DNA of 14,406 nucleotides from JBMNRY01 sp050944915 (GCA_050944915.1 JBMNRY010000052.1:1-14406); one strand, 5' to 3'. Counted from the stretch's first letter, positions 1 to 6,844 are shown. Made by a program: numbers and translations. Notes: a model not told the origin generated them from the sequence alone.

Positions 1-106
1 TCATACTGAAATTAAGGGTGGATATTGAAACTATGAATACAAGACTTCGGCATGAAAAAGGCGTTTCCTTCTTATTCACCCAAAAACGCATCTTAACATC
101 GATTTG

Positions 107-135
107 TTCACAATCATTGTAATTTAATGTATATA
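107..135 (+). promoter_or_regulatory. Possible sigma-70-type promoter
   Basis: TTCACA at 107-112 and TATATA at 130-135 are separated by exactly 17 nt in an AT-rich stretch. The -10 box is a good match and the -35 box is moderate. No coding region starts downstream on this strand, so if it is real it would drive an untranslated RNA that ends near the hairpin at 238-262. AT-rich sequence gives such matches by chance. Confidence 0.3.
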
Positions 136-141
136 AAGGAA

Positions 142-262
142 ACTCAGGGGCCAATATGTTACCCCGGAAACCTAGCTAAGAAATCCAGGAGATAAGAGTC
201 CCCTTCCCCGTTGAACCACGTATATTTCATTATTTTCAAGGAGAGGCCGTTCTCCTTTTGTT
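142..262 (+). ncRNA. Candidate small RNA between promoter and terminator
   Basis: This interval is defined only by its borders: an expected transcription start about 7 nt after the TATATA box and a terminator-like hairpin at the end. It contains a short G4/C4 inverted repeat (GGGG near 147-150 with CCCC near 172-175). I compared it by eye with common riboswitch, T-box, SRP and 6S RNA signatures and found no match. No function is proposed. It could equally be a decayed intergenic region. Confidence 0.18.
238..262 (+). terminator. Rho-independent terminator-like hairpin
   Basis: AAGGAGA (238-244) and TCTCCTT (251-257) form a perfect 7-bp stem with the 6-nt loop GGCCGT, followed by TT, G and a T/A-rich run. 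The orientation fits the plus strand; the minus-strand side is followed by an A-rich sequence. No complete plus-strand gene lies upstream inside the window. Confidence 0.4.
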
Positions 263-360
263 AATTAACGGTATTTTTTGATCGATGGGCAAGGGTGGGA
301 AGGGGTTGACACAAGGCCATCGACCTTTGGAATTAGAAGTGTTGGTTTACGATAGCATTA

Positions 361-390
361 AGGGAGTCCTGGTGAATCCAAGACTCCCCT
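361..390 (-). terminator. Hairpin just downstream of the HD-domain gene
   Basis: GGGAGTC (362-368) pairs with GACTCCC (382-388) around a 13-nt loop, ending 6 nt after the stop codon of the minus-strand HD gene. The run after the stem on the minus strand (TTAATGC) is a poor U-tract, so this may be a weak terminator or a 3'-end stabilising hairpin. Confidence 0.35.
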
Positions 391-393
391 AAC

Positions 394-939
394 CTACAGG
401 CCAAGCTCCTTGGAGATCCCCCGCATGGCTTCTAACCCAAGGGCCATGAACTCATCTAAGGCTAAATCAAAGTCCTCACAGGACGCAATTTGTTCTCTGT
501 TGGCCCCCCGGGCGAAGGATTTCTCCCGGAAACGATTGAGGAGGAAATCGGTATCAATGGAAGCCAGCTTTTTATCGGGGTGGATTAAAGCCGCGGCGAC
601 GATTAGGCCCGTTAAGGGATCACTGGCAAACAAGGCTTTGTCTAAAAGGCTGTCCCGGGGTGCTTGGCAGGCATGGGCCAAAACGGCGTGGACGATGTCC
701 TCGTCAAAACCGTGCTCCCGGAGAATTTGAGCGCTAATTAAACCGTGTTCTTCGGGTTTGTCTTGGGTCTGGGCATAGTCGATATCATGGACTAAGCCGG
801 CTATTTTCCAAAGGTTCGCATCGACTTGAAAATGTTGGGCTAAGCGGCCCATTATTGCTTCGGTGGCTAACATATGTTTCAAAAGATTCTTGTTGTCGAT
901 GTACTTTCTTACCAGGGCTAAAGCTTCAGCGCGGGACAT
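394..939 (-). CDS. HD-domain metal-dependent phosphohydrolase family protein
   Basis: A 181-residue protein of the HD/HDIG superfamily, whose members hydrolyse phosphate esters such as nucleotides using one or two bound metal ions. The visible metal-ligand pattern is H22, the HD pair H51-D52 in GLVHDIDY, then H65, H84/H89 and D107. No signal peptide or membrane segment is seen, so it is probably cytoplasmic. ATG is the start because AAAGGAG lies at the right distance upstream. The gene follows the PocR/AraC regulator gene by 14 nt on the same strand, so the two are probably cotranscribed. The substrate cannot be read from sequence; stand-alone HD proteins of this size act on varied substrates and many are uncharacterised. 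The family call is firm, the specific role unknown. Confidence 0.85.
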   Translation of the reverse strand: MSRAEALALVRKYIDNKNLLKHMLATEAIMGRLAQHFQVDANLWKIAGLVHDIDYAQTQDKPEEHGLISAQILREHGFDEDIVHAVLAHACQAPRDSLLDKALFASDPLTGLIVAAALIHPDKKLASIDTDFLLNRFREKSFARGANREQIASCEDFDLALDEFMALGLEAMRGISKELGL

Positions 940-953
940 ATTCTGGCTCCTTT

Positions 954-2204
954 CTAGCGGCGAAACTGGGTCGGGGTCCGCCCTTCCAGTTTCTTAAAAA
1001 CCTTAGTGAAATAACTGGAATCTCGATAGCCAACTAAATAAGAGATTTCTTGGATGGTTAGATCGGTTTCTAAAAGGAGACTCTTCGCTTCCTCGATCCG
1101 CAGTTTCGTCAAAAAAGTGATATATGTAACACCCAATTCTTCTCGGAAAAGGTGGGAGAGATAATAAGGGCTCACATGGACAGCTTGGGCTACTTCCTCC
1201 AAACTAACATCCCGCTGATAATTATTGTAAAGAAAATCAACGGCCTTTTGTAGTATGGGAAGGGACTTTCCCTCCCGAGAGCGGTAGACAATGTCCATAA
1301 AATTATCGAGGACCCCTACGATCCAGGCGCATAATTCATCCAAAGGCTCAATATGGCTTAATTCGTCCATGTATTTATGATCTAAGGTCAAAAGTTCTTC
1401 CAACCTCGCTCCACCTTCAACGGCAGCCCGGGAGAGGACGATGAGTAATTCCATAATCCGGGCCTTGATAACTTCTGGCTGGCCGGCGCTGTTAAACAAG
1501 ATATCCCCCAGAATCTCATTGAGAATTTCTTTCGCTCCCCGTCGATCCCCCAAGCGGACCCGGCCTAACAATTCCCGCTCTTTGTCCAAGGGATAATTGG
1601 AGCTGGAATGACTAATGCGGAGCTTTTTTTCTTGGATCGAATTAGCCAAAAGGGCCTGTTGCTCACTGACTAAGCGTCGCTTTTGCATTAGCTTGTTGCC
1701 AGGGTATACAATAAGGCCCGCTGTCGCTAACAACATGTGGGCTAAAGCCCTCACCTTCCGCCCTGAGATCACCGGAATTTCTTCGATGAGCTCTCGAATA
1801 TCCCTAAGGGATAAGCCTAGTGGTTCTATGACGGCTGTAATCTCCTCCTCAGCTTGCTCGTCCATGGGCCACATGGAAACCCCTCCGGCAACCAAGGTAG
1901 CCACATGACCTTTGGCCGTGACAATGGGTGCTGCCCACTCTACCAAACCGGCATGGCAGGCGTAAATATAAGCGTCGCCTAGATTAAAGGAATAACGGCC
2001 AGCCCTTTCAAAACAAAGTTGACAACGTTCCGCTCCCCGGGTTGTATCGAGGATGAGCTGACATAGGGGGGGTAATTGCACCACCGATGGCGACAGGATC
2101 GGGAACCCTTGGGGATCCACCAGGAAACAAGGCAAATCGGTGGTCATGGTGTAGGAATCGATTATCTGCTCAAGAGGTCGGTCTTCTGGACTGTGGGCGA
2201 GCAT
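954..2204 (-). CDS. AraC-family transcriptional regulator with PocR sensory domain
   Basis: A 416-residue cytoplasmic regulator. Residues about 10-120 match the PocR ligand-binding domain: conserved cysteines at 61 and 64 (ERCQLCFERAG), C83 in YACHAGL, then a Pro-Ile strand and the AGG segment. A helical linker (about 200-310) precedes a C-terminal AraC double helix-turn-helix (about 320-416) ending at the usual PTQFRR. The frame stays open upstream to 2483, but that longer version would run into the divergent rubredoxin gene. ATG at 2204 has AGGTGG 6 nt upstream and gives the normal domain start. PocR domains are linked to sensing small organic molecules (propanediol in the founding case) and are common in anaerobes. 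No obvious target pathway is adjacent except the downstream HD gene. The DNA-binding call is firm, the ligand unknown. Confidence 0.9.
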   Translation of the reverse strand: MLAHSPEDRPLEQIIDSYTMTTDLPCFLVDPQGFPILSPSVVQLPPLCQLILDTTRGAERCQLCFERAGRYSFNLGDAYIYACHAGLVEWAAPIVTAKGHVATLVAGGVSMWPMDEQAEEEITAVIEPLGLSLRDIRELIEEIPVISGRKVRALAHMLLATAGLIVYPGNKLMQKRRLVSEQQALLANSIQEKKLRISHSSSNYPLDKERELLGRVRLGDRRGAKEILNEILGDILFNSAGQPEVIKARIMELLIVLSRAAVEGGARLEELLTLDHKYMDELSHIEPLDELCAWIVGVLDNFMDIVYRSREGKSLPILQKAVDFLYNNYQRDVSLEEVAQAVHVSPYYLSHLFREELGVTYITFLTKLRIEEAKSLLLETDLTIQEISYLVGYRDSSYFTKVFKKLEGRTPTQFRR

Positions 2205-2463
2205 AGTATTCCACCTGCCATTCCTCTCCCGAGGGTAGTCTAGGTCTTGTTTCCCATTTGCAAAGGGAACCCAACCATTTACGATCAGTAATCTTAGCTT
2301 TAGGTCAGATTTTATCCTGCAAGGGGTGAAATCTAAGGACGACATTTGTTTTCCAATGAAAAAAGCAAAACAGTGATAACTATTAGCAGGAAAAAGCCTC
2401 AACATTATGGAACTTAGTGGGAACTTGGTATCCATACCTAGTGAGAGCAGAGGAGGAATGGCT

Positions 2464-2604
2464 ATGGATAAATGGGAATGCACTCTATGTGGTTGGGTTT
2501 ATGACCCTGAAGATGAAGGTGGAGTTGCTTTCGAAGATCAACCCGATGATTACGAATGTCCCGTATGTGGGGCTGGCAAGGATGTTTTCGAAAGGGTAGA
2601 ATAG
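2464..2604 (+). CDS. Rubredoxin
   Basis: A 46-residue rubredoxin, a small cytoplasmic one-electron carrier with a single Fe(Cys)4 site. The four ligands are visible as CTLC (C6, C9) and CPVC (C32, C35), with the typical GWVYDPEDEG and DYECPVCG surroundings. It is slightly shorter than the usual 50-54 residues. ATG at 2464 is chosen because GGAGG sits 7 nt upstream; an in-frame ATG at 2458 would lie too close to that site. The next gene starts 31 nt downstream and also has a rubredoxin-like ribbon, so they form a short operon. In anaerobes rubredoxins feed electrons to oxygen- and peroxide-reducing enzymes; the specific partner here is not encoded in the window. Confidence 0.95.
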   Translation: MDKWECTLCGWVYDPEDEGGVAFEDQPDDYECPVCGAGKDVFERVE

Positions 2605-2635
2605 ATTGGCCAAAAATTCAATAGGGGGGATCATT

Positions 2636-2968
2636 GTGCATTGGAAATGTTCCGTGTGCAACTTTATTTGGGAAGGCGAGGCTGCTCCTGAGAAGTGTCC
2701 GAAGTGTTTTAATCCCGCTGACAAATTCGAAGAGATGTCAGCCGAACAGTGGGAAAAGGTGGAGCGATCCCGGTTTACCAACGGACTGCACATCGAATTG
2801 TTAAGCATTTTACCGACCTTACAGGAAATTGCCCGTCAAGGAATTGAAGATGCTCTCGATCCCCGATGTGTTTCCTTGTTCGAACATCTCCTAGAACAAG
2901 CCAATTTCATCGAACAGTCGGCCAAGGCCGAACTGGAAGGTCATATGAAATACGGGAAATGGGGATAA
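2636..2968 (+). CDS. Rubredoxin-like ribbon protein with C-terminal helical segment
   Basis: About 110 residues. The N-terminus (about 2-35) has the two CxxC knuckles of a rubredoxin-like ribbon, WKCSVCNFIWEG and EKCPKCFNP, closely resembling the C-terminal iron domain of rubrerythrin. The rest (about 36-110) reads as amphipathic helices rich in Glu, Leu and Ala, without the ExxH pairs that mark a complete diiron ferritin-like domain. GTG at 2636 is preferred because a GGGGGG run lies 6 nt upstream; a TTG at 2606 in the same frame has no binding site. It sits 31 nt after rubredoxin and just before a strong terminator. The role is probably metal binding or electron transfer in oxidative-stress defence, but that is inference from the fold and the neighbour. 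Confidence 0.75.
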   Translation: MHWKCSVCNFIWEGEAAPEKCPKCFNPADKFEEMSAEQWEKVERSRFTNGLHIELLSILPTLQEIARQGIEDALDPRCVSLFEHLLEQANFIEQSAKAELEGHMKYGKWG

Positions 2969-2996
2969 AAAAAGGCCCGCGAGCGGGCCTTTTTTT
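2967..2996 (+). terminator. Strong bidirectional hairpin terminator
   Basis: GGCCCG (2974-2979) and CGGGCC (2984-2989) form a stem around CGAG, flanked by seven A on the left (2967-2973) and seven T on the right (2990-2996). It closes the rubredoxin unit. Because of its symmetry it should also stop the convergent glycerate kinase transcript on the other strand. Its T-run overlaps the stop codon of that gene (2995-2997). Confidence 0.92.
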
Positions 2997-4335
2997 ATTC
3001 TTCATCGGCGGGACCGATTAAGATAACGTTGATGTCATTGACGTTGGTGCGGCTTTCGAATTCCAGGGAATCTCCCAGGTCATCGAAGAAGATTTCGGCA
3101 TCATGTTTTTCTAGGTAGTAATAGGGATCCAATTCCGTGCGGCTTAAGCTGCGGCAGTCGGCGATGGCGCCCGATTTACCTTCGCCATCTTCACCGTCGG
3201 TATCGGCAGCGGCCACAACGATATTCTTCCGACCAGCGATTTCGATGGCCGAGCGTAGGACGAATTCCCGGTTAGGTCCGAAACCATCCCGGTCTTCCCA
3301 ATCGAAGGTGACCGTCATTTCACCGCCCATGATGAGGGCTGCCGGCGTTTTGATAGGTTCGCCTGTATCCTGGACTTGTTTGGCGATACCCATGATGCAC
3401 TTGGCGATTTCCTTGGCTTCCCCATAGTTTTGGCTGGTTAGGATCATGGTATTGAAACCTTCCCGAACGGCGATCTCTTCGGCTGCCTTCAAGGCGATAT
3501 AATTATTGCCGATGAGGAAGTTGTAAGTATTGGCTGGAACACTACGGGGCGGTTCCATATCGGGATTTTCCAGTCCCTTTTCCAGATGGGCCCGCACCGA
3601 TTCGGGACAGTCATCCCAAACATTGGCCCGTTTAAGCAAGTCAATGGCTTCGGCAAAGGTGGTTTCATCTTTGTAGGTGGGACCAGAAGCAATGACACTT
3701 AAATCATCGCCCACCACGTCCGATAGGATGAGGGAAACGGTGGTTGCTCCCTTACTGGAACAAAGCTGGCCGAAACGTCCGCCCTTGACCCTGGAAAGGT
3801 GTTTGCGGACGGTGTTAATGTCGTAAATAGTGCCGCCCCACCTCATCATGATCTGGTTAAACCTAAAGAGATCGTCTACGCTAACTCCTTCGGGCGGTAC
3901 ATCAAAGAGGGCAGAGCCGCCGCCGGAGATCATGAAGACGACTAATACCTTCTCATCGTCTTTGATCCCTTCTACCATATCAACGATTTTTTGCGATACT
4001 TCGATATTAATCTCCCGGGGCTCGGGATGGTAAGCGAAGTAGACGGGAACGCTTTCCAACTCCACGGCACCGATTTCGTCGCCCTTTTTGGTGATGACTA
4101 GACCACCGTCGGGAGTGAGGATTTCTTCGAAAGCCCTGGCCATAGGTGTGGATGCTTTACCGATACCAAAGAGTAGAACCCGGTCGAACTCCTTAAGGTT
4201 AAACTGCTTATCGACGACCGTTAAGGTATCACCATCCAGCTTTACATTCTTCTTGACTGCTTCCGTCGGGTCGGAGGATTTGACAGCAGCCATAATCATT
4301 TCCTCGGCGATTTTACGATACCTTTCGTATAACAA
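2995..4335 (-). CDS. gckA: Glycerate 2-kinase (MOFRL/DUF4147 family)
   Basis: A 446-residue cytoplasmic kinase that transfers phosphate from ATP to glycerate, giving 2-phosphoglycerate, and feeds serine-derived or glyoxylate-derived carbon into glycolysis. Family signatures are visible in order: FGIGKAS near residues 56-62 with the likely catalytic K60, SGGGSAL (137-143), INTVRKHLSRVKGG (173-186), SDVVGDD (205-211), ASGPT (216-220), then a C-terminal MOFRL domain with GGE, GPNREF and DTDGEDG. The start is TTG, with GGAGG about 10 nt upstream and no better in-frame choice; length is normal. Older databases often call this family hydroxypyruvate reductase (TtuD), which the motifs do not support. 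It stands alone on the minus strand, and its pathway partners are outside the window. Confidence 0.9.
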   Translation of the reverse strand: MLYERYRKIAEEMIMAAVKSSDPTEAVKKNVKLDGDTLTVVDKQFNLKEFDRVLLFGIGKASTPMARAFEEILTPDGGLVITKKGDEIGAVELESVPVYFAYHPEPREINIEVSQKIVDMVEGIKDDEKVLVVFMISGGGSALFDVPPEGVSVDDLFRFNQIMMRWGGTIYDINTVRKHLSRVKGGRFGQLCSSKGATTVSLILSDVVGDDLSVIASGPTYKDETTFAEAIDLLKRANVWDDCPESVRAHLEKGLENPDMEPPRSVPANTYNFLIGNNYIALKAAEEIAVREGFNTMILTSQNYGEAKEIAKCIMGIAKQVQDTGEPIKTPAALIMGGEMTVTFDWEDRDGFGPNREFVLRSAIEIAGRKNIVVAAADTDGEDGEGKSGAIADCRSLSRTELDPYYYLEKHDAEIFFDDLGDSLEFESRTNVNDINVILIGPADEE

Positions 4336-4557
4336 TACCTGATAACCTCCTTCGAACCAATTGAGATCATACTAAGCCTGTTTCTTATCATTCTTCCCCC
4401 GGATTCGATTTCCTTCATTGGGAGAAATATTTCATTTTCCTAGCCAGTTATTCCTTAGGATGGTCGAGAAGGGATTGATTCATCCAGAAAAACAGTCATC
4501 TCCACGGCTGGGCCAGGGAATGACGGCCGTGGCCGGGGGTCAAGCCAGGGCGTATTA

Positions 4558-4566
4558 TGGTATAAT
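4558..4566 (+). promoter_or_regulatory. Extended -10 promoter for acyP-thpR
   Basis: A consensus TATAAT at 4561-4566 is preceded by TG one base upstream (TGGTATAAT), an extended -10 element that lessens the need for a -35 box. The -35 position (about 4538-4543, GGTCAA) is indeed poor. It lies 37 nt before the acylphosphatase start. A 7-bp inverted repeat (CCACGGC 4502-4508, GCCGTGG 4526-4532) lies just upstream and could be a regulatory site. Confidence 0.6.
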
Positions 4567-4603
4567 TAAGCGAAATTTAGGGTGGGACGTAGGGAGATGG
4601 GCT

Positions 4604-4873
4604 ATGGAGAGAATGGAAGCCATCATCAAAGGTCGGGTACAAGGCGTCGGCTATCGCATGTATGCCTGTCGCCATGGGCGGGCCTTGGGCTTAACCGGTT
4701 TTGTACAGAATCAATATGATGCCACCGTCCTCGTCGTCGCCGAAGGGGAACGCCAGGTCTTAGAGATCTTTTTACAAATTTTAAGAAAGGGTCCGGCCTG
4801 GGCCCATGTCACCGGGGTAAGTATCAACTGGCGGCCAGCGGAAGGTCGCTGGAATGGATTTGAAATAAGGTAG
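4604..4873 (+). CDS. acyP: Acylphosphatase
   Basis: An 89-residue enzyme of the usual acylphosphatase length that hydrolyses acyl phosphates such as acetyl phosphate and carbamoyl phosphate in the cytoplasm. The signature GRVQGVGYR (10-18) gives the phosphate-binding loop and R18, and the second catalytic residue is N36 in GFVQNQYD. The common glycine after that Asp is replaced by Ala, a minor departure. The frame is open from 4418, but ATG at 4604 has AGGGAG 7 nt upstream and a promoter just before it, and starts at the normal domain edge. An ATG at 4613 is a less likely alternative. The thpR-like gene begins 8 nt after the stop, so the two form an operon. Confidence 0.93.
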   Translation: MERMEAIIKGRVQGVGYRMYACRHGRALGLTGFVQNQYDATVLVVAEGERQVLEIFLQILRKGPAWAHVTGVSINWRPAEGRWNGFEIR

Positions 4874-4881
4874 GGTTAGAT

Positions 4882-5445
4882 ATGTCTTCATTACCACCGA
4901 CAGATCGTCTCTATTTGGTTGCCATACCCCAAGGGGAACTGCTGGAGTATGCCCTCAGGGCCCAAGGGCTTTTGGCCCAACGTTACGGTTTATACCGTCG
5001 TTTGCCCCGGCTCCATGTGACCTTGGAGATGTTGCCGGCCCTATCTCCAGCCCAATTGACCAGGGCGATCTACATCATCGATGAAATATGTGGTAACACA
5101 CAGCGGTTGGCCTTGGAAAGCAGGGGATTTCAGTGTTTTCCCCAGCCCCATCGGGCTATGGTGTTAACCATCCATGAGGATGAAGCTTTGGGAGAGTTGC
5201 GGGCCGGCCTGCAGCGGGAATTGGGCAATATGTCCCTGACCAGGGATTATCCAGATTGGCAGCTCCATATCACCATCGCCAGTACCCTCTATGCGGCCCA
5301 GCCCTGGGATCACGACCAATACGAAGAGCTATGCGCTCTAATGCCCCGGGGTTCTGTTCAGAAGGGATATTGCGAACATTTAGAGTTGTGGAAGTCCACC
5401 ATCCATCCTGAACCGGAAATCTTAGCGCGATTTTCGTTAGGATAA
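4882..5445 (+). CDS. thpR: 2H phosphoesterase, RNA 2',3'-cyclic phosphodiesterase (ThpR/LigT-like)
   Basis: A 187-residue protein of the 2H phosphoesterase superfamily. The two catalytic HxT motifs are visible as HVTLEM (H45, T47) and HITIAS (H129, T131), at the spacing expected for the duplicated fold. Bacterial members open 2',3'-cyclic phosphates on RNA ends and can join tRNA halves in vitro, hence the old name 2'-5' RNA ligase. It is 8 nt downstream of acyP, and its weak AGG-type binding site overlaps the end of that gene, suggesting translational coupling. Length is typical and no signal peptide is present. The superfamily call is firm; the exact RNA substrate is not shown by sequence. 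Confidence 0.85.
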   Translation: MSSLPPTDRLYLVAIPQGELLEYALRAQGLLAQRYGLYRRLPRLHVTLEMLPALSPAQLTRAIYIIDEICGNTQRLALESRGFQCFPQPHRAMVLTIHEDEALGELRAGLQRELGNMSLTRDYPDWQLHITIASTLYAAQPWDHDQYEELCALMPRGSVQKGYCEHLELWKSTIHPEPEILARFSLG

Positions 5446-5552
5446 GAGGAATTAGGCTGGGAAAAGGGAAATAGACTGTATTCGTGGTGGGGAGGTGTAC
5501 CCCCCAACCTTAGAAGAACGCTGGTTGCAAAATGACGTCCGGTACCATCGAT

Positions 5553-5576
5553 GGACTGGAACGGAGGGACTGGAAC
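5553..5576 (+). repeat. 10-bp direct repeat upstream of the S-component gene
   Basis: GGACTGGAAC occurs at 5553-5562 and again at 5567-5576, ending at the base before the ATG of the next gene and bracketing its GGAGG ribosome binding site. A GC-rich imperfect hairpin lies further up (about 5486-5510) without a U-tract. Either could be regulatory or simply a chance duplication. Confidence 0.5.
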
Positions 5577-6080
5577 ATGTATTCCAAGGTAAGGCAAACG
5601 GTAGTCGCAGGTGTTTTAGGTGCAGTTTCAATTTTGTTGGCCATCACCGGCTTAGGGCGAATTCCCATGCCGACGGGGGTGGCGGCGACAATTATGCATG
5701 TGCCGGCTATTTTGGCCGGTATCGTCGAGGGGCCTTTCACAGGGGCCGGCGTGGGATTGATTTTCGGGGTCTATAGTTTTCTCCAACCCTTGAATCCCTT
5801 TTTTGCCGATCCCCTTGTGGCAGTCATGCCCCGTTTTTTTATTGGCATCACCGCCGCGCTAGCATATCGACGGAGTCGTAGACTATGGGTGGCCGCTGTC
5901 ATCGGTACCATCACTAATACCTTAGGGGTTTTGGGCATGATGGTCCTAAGGGGGCACATGCCTCTGCTGGCCGTAGTGCCCATCGCGGTTTCCCACGGTA
6001 TTCCCGAAATCATCGTCGCGGTGCTTCTTGTGGGCGCGATCGGTAGATATCTCGCCTTGACGGGGAGGAAATATCGGTGA
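5577..6080 (+). CDS. ECF transporter S component, probably pantothenate-specific
   Basis: A 167-residue integral membrane protein with about five to six hydrophobic segments. It has the family-like N-terminal pattern (VVAGVLGAVSILLAITGLGRIPMP followed by TIMHVPAILAG, here split from one continuous stretch) and no ATP-binding motif, as expected for the substrate-capturing subunit of an energy-coupling factor importer. ATG at 5577 has GGAGG 9 nt upstream; an in-frame ATG at 5532 lacks one. It overlaps coaX by 4 nt, which points to pantothenate as substrate (PanT type), since the next gene phosphorylates pantothenate. The shared EcfA/EcfA'/EcfT module must be encoded elsewhere. The S-component call is good; the substrate rests on context. 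Confidence 0.75.
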   Translation: MYSKVRQTVVAGVLGAVSILLAITGLGRIPMPTGVAATIMHVPAILAGIVEGPFTGAGVGLIFGVYSFLQPLNPFFADPLVAVMPRFFIGITAALAYRRSRRLWVAAVIGTITNTLGVLGMMVLRGHMPLLAVVPIAVSHGIPEIIVAVLLVGAIGRYLALTGRKYR

Positions 6081-6844
6081 TTCTCACCATTGACATCGGT
6101 AATACAAATTCAGTTTTCGGTGTCTTTAAAGGAAAAGAATTGCTGACCAGTTGGCGAATCCATTCCAACAGCAGTGCCACCGAAGATGAAATGGGGATCG
6201 CATTATTATCCTTTTTGCGGGAAAAGGGTATTCCGCGGGAGGAAATAACGGGGGTCATCGTCTCCAGTGTCGTTCCTCCATTAATGCCGACCCTGGAACG
6301 AATGTTTCCCAATTATTTGGGCCTAGAAGCGATGATCGTTGGTCCCGGCATTAAAACGGGGATGCCTATTAAATATGAAAACCCCAAGGAAGTCGGTAGC
6401 GACCGCATCGTCAACGGGGTGGCTGCTTATGAAAAATATGGGGGGCCTTTGATCGTCGTCGATTTCGGTACCGCCACAACCTTCGATGCTCTAGCGGCCG
6501 ATGGCGCCTATCTAGGTGGCGCCATCGCTCCTGGTGTTTGGATATCGATGGAAGCCCTTTTTCAGCGAACATCGAAACTGCCCCGCATCGATCTGATCAG
6601 GCCCGAGAGTGTCATCGGGCGCAACACTGTAAACAGCATCCAGGCGGGCATCCACTTCGGTACCATCGGATTGGTGAAGGAGATCATCACCAGGATGAAA
6701 GGGGAGTTGGGTGGTGATGTGGGCGTCGTCGCCACCGGTGGACATGCCGCCATGATTGCCGAGGAAACCGATCTGATCCAAGTTGTCGATCCCTTGCTGA
6801 CCTTGGAGGGATTGCGGATTATTTATGAGCGTAATCGGCAATAA
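6077..6844 (+). CDS. coaX: Type III pantothenate kinase
   Basis: A 255-residue cytoplasmic kinase that makes 4'-phosphopantothenate, the first step from pantothenate to CoA. The ASKHA-fold motifs are present: DIGNTN (D6-N11) for phosphate binding, GSDR (107-110) for pantothenate, VVDFGTATTFD with D129, GGAIAPGV (147-154) and TGGHA (220-224). The start is GTG inside GTGA, shared with the stop of the S-component gene, with GGGGAGGAA 7 nt upstream, so translation is probably coupled. The 3' end overlaps the convergent coaBC gene by 26 nt, although both proteins end normally. Family length is usually 250-260, so it is complete. Confidence 0.96.
   Translation: MILTIDIGNTNSVFGVFKGKELLTSWRIHSNSSATEDEMGIALLSFLREKGIPREEITGVIVSSVVPPLMPTLERMFPNYLGLEAMIVGPGIKTGMPIKYENPKEVGSDRIVNGVAAYEKYGGPLIVVDFGTATTFDALAADGAYLGGAIAPGVWISMEALFQRTSKLPRIDLIRPESVIGRNTVNSIQAGIHFGTIGLVKEIITRMKGELGGDVGVVATGGHAAMIAEETDLIQVVDPLLTLEGLRIIYERNRQ

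Larger units (their letters stand above)
1..393. other. Left intergenic region without a convincing protein gene
   Basis: No reading frame here has both a good start and a family match. One frame is open from base 3 to a stop at 120-122 (40 codons), so the tail of a gene beginning before the window cannot be excluded, but its product is not recognisable. The stretch is AT-rich between about 95 and 140 and holds a promoter-like sequence, a hairpin followed by a T-rich run at 238-262, and a second hairpin just downstream of the minus-strand HD gene (361-390). The last two are listed separately. Confidence 0.6.

Noticed and set aside
142..262. Known riboswitch or T-box in the left intergenic region
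   Set aside because: No match by eye to T-box, SAM, TPP, cobalamin, purine, c-di-GMP or SRP signatures, and no plus-strand gene follows for it to control.
306..334. TTGACA at 306-311 as a plus-strand promoter
   Set aside because: No acceptable -10 box at 16-18 nt, and it would only produce antisense to the HD gene.
2205..2483. N-terminal extension of the AraC regulator (open frame to 2483)
   Set aside because: It would run into the divergent rubredoxin gene and adds residues with no domain match; ATG 2204 has a good binding site.
2606..2635. TTG start 10 codons earlier for the ribbon protein
   Set aside because: No ribosome binding site before it, whereas the GTG at 2636 has a G6 run 6 nt upstream and begins at the ribbon domain.
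3137..3427. Plus-strand open frame inside gckA
   Set aside because: Shadow frame opposite a well-conserved kinase gene; no binding site or family match.
4418..4603. 62-residue N-terminal extension of acylphosphatase
   Set aside because: It contains the TATAAT promoter box and no conserved residues; the domain starts normally at 4604.
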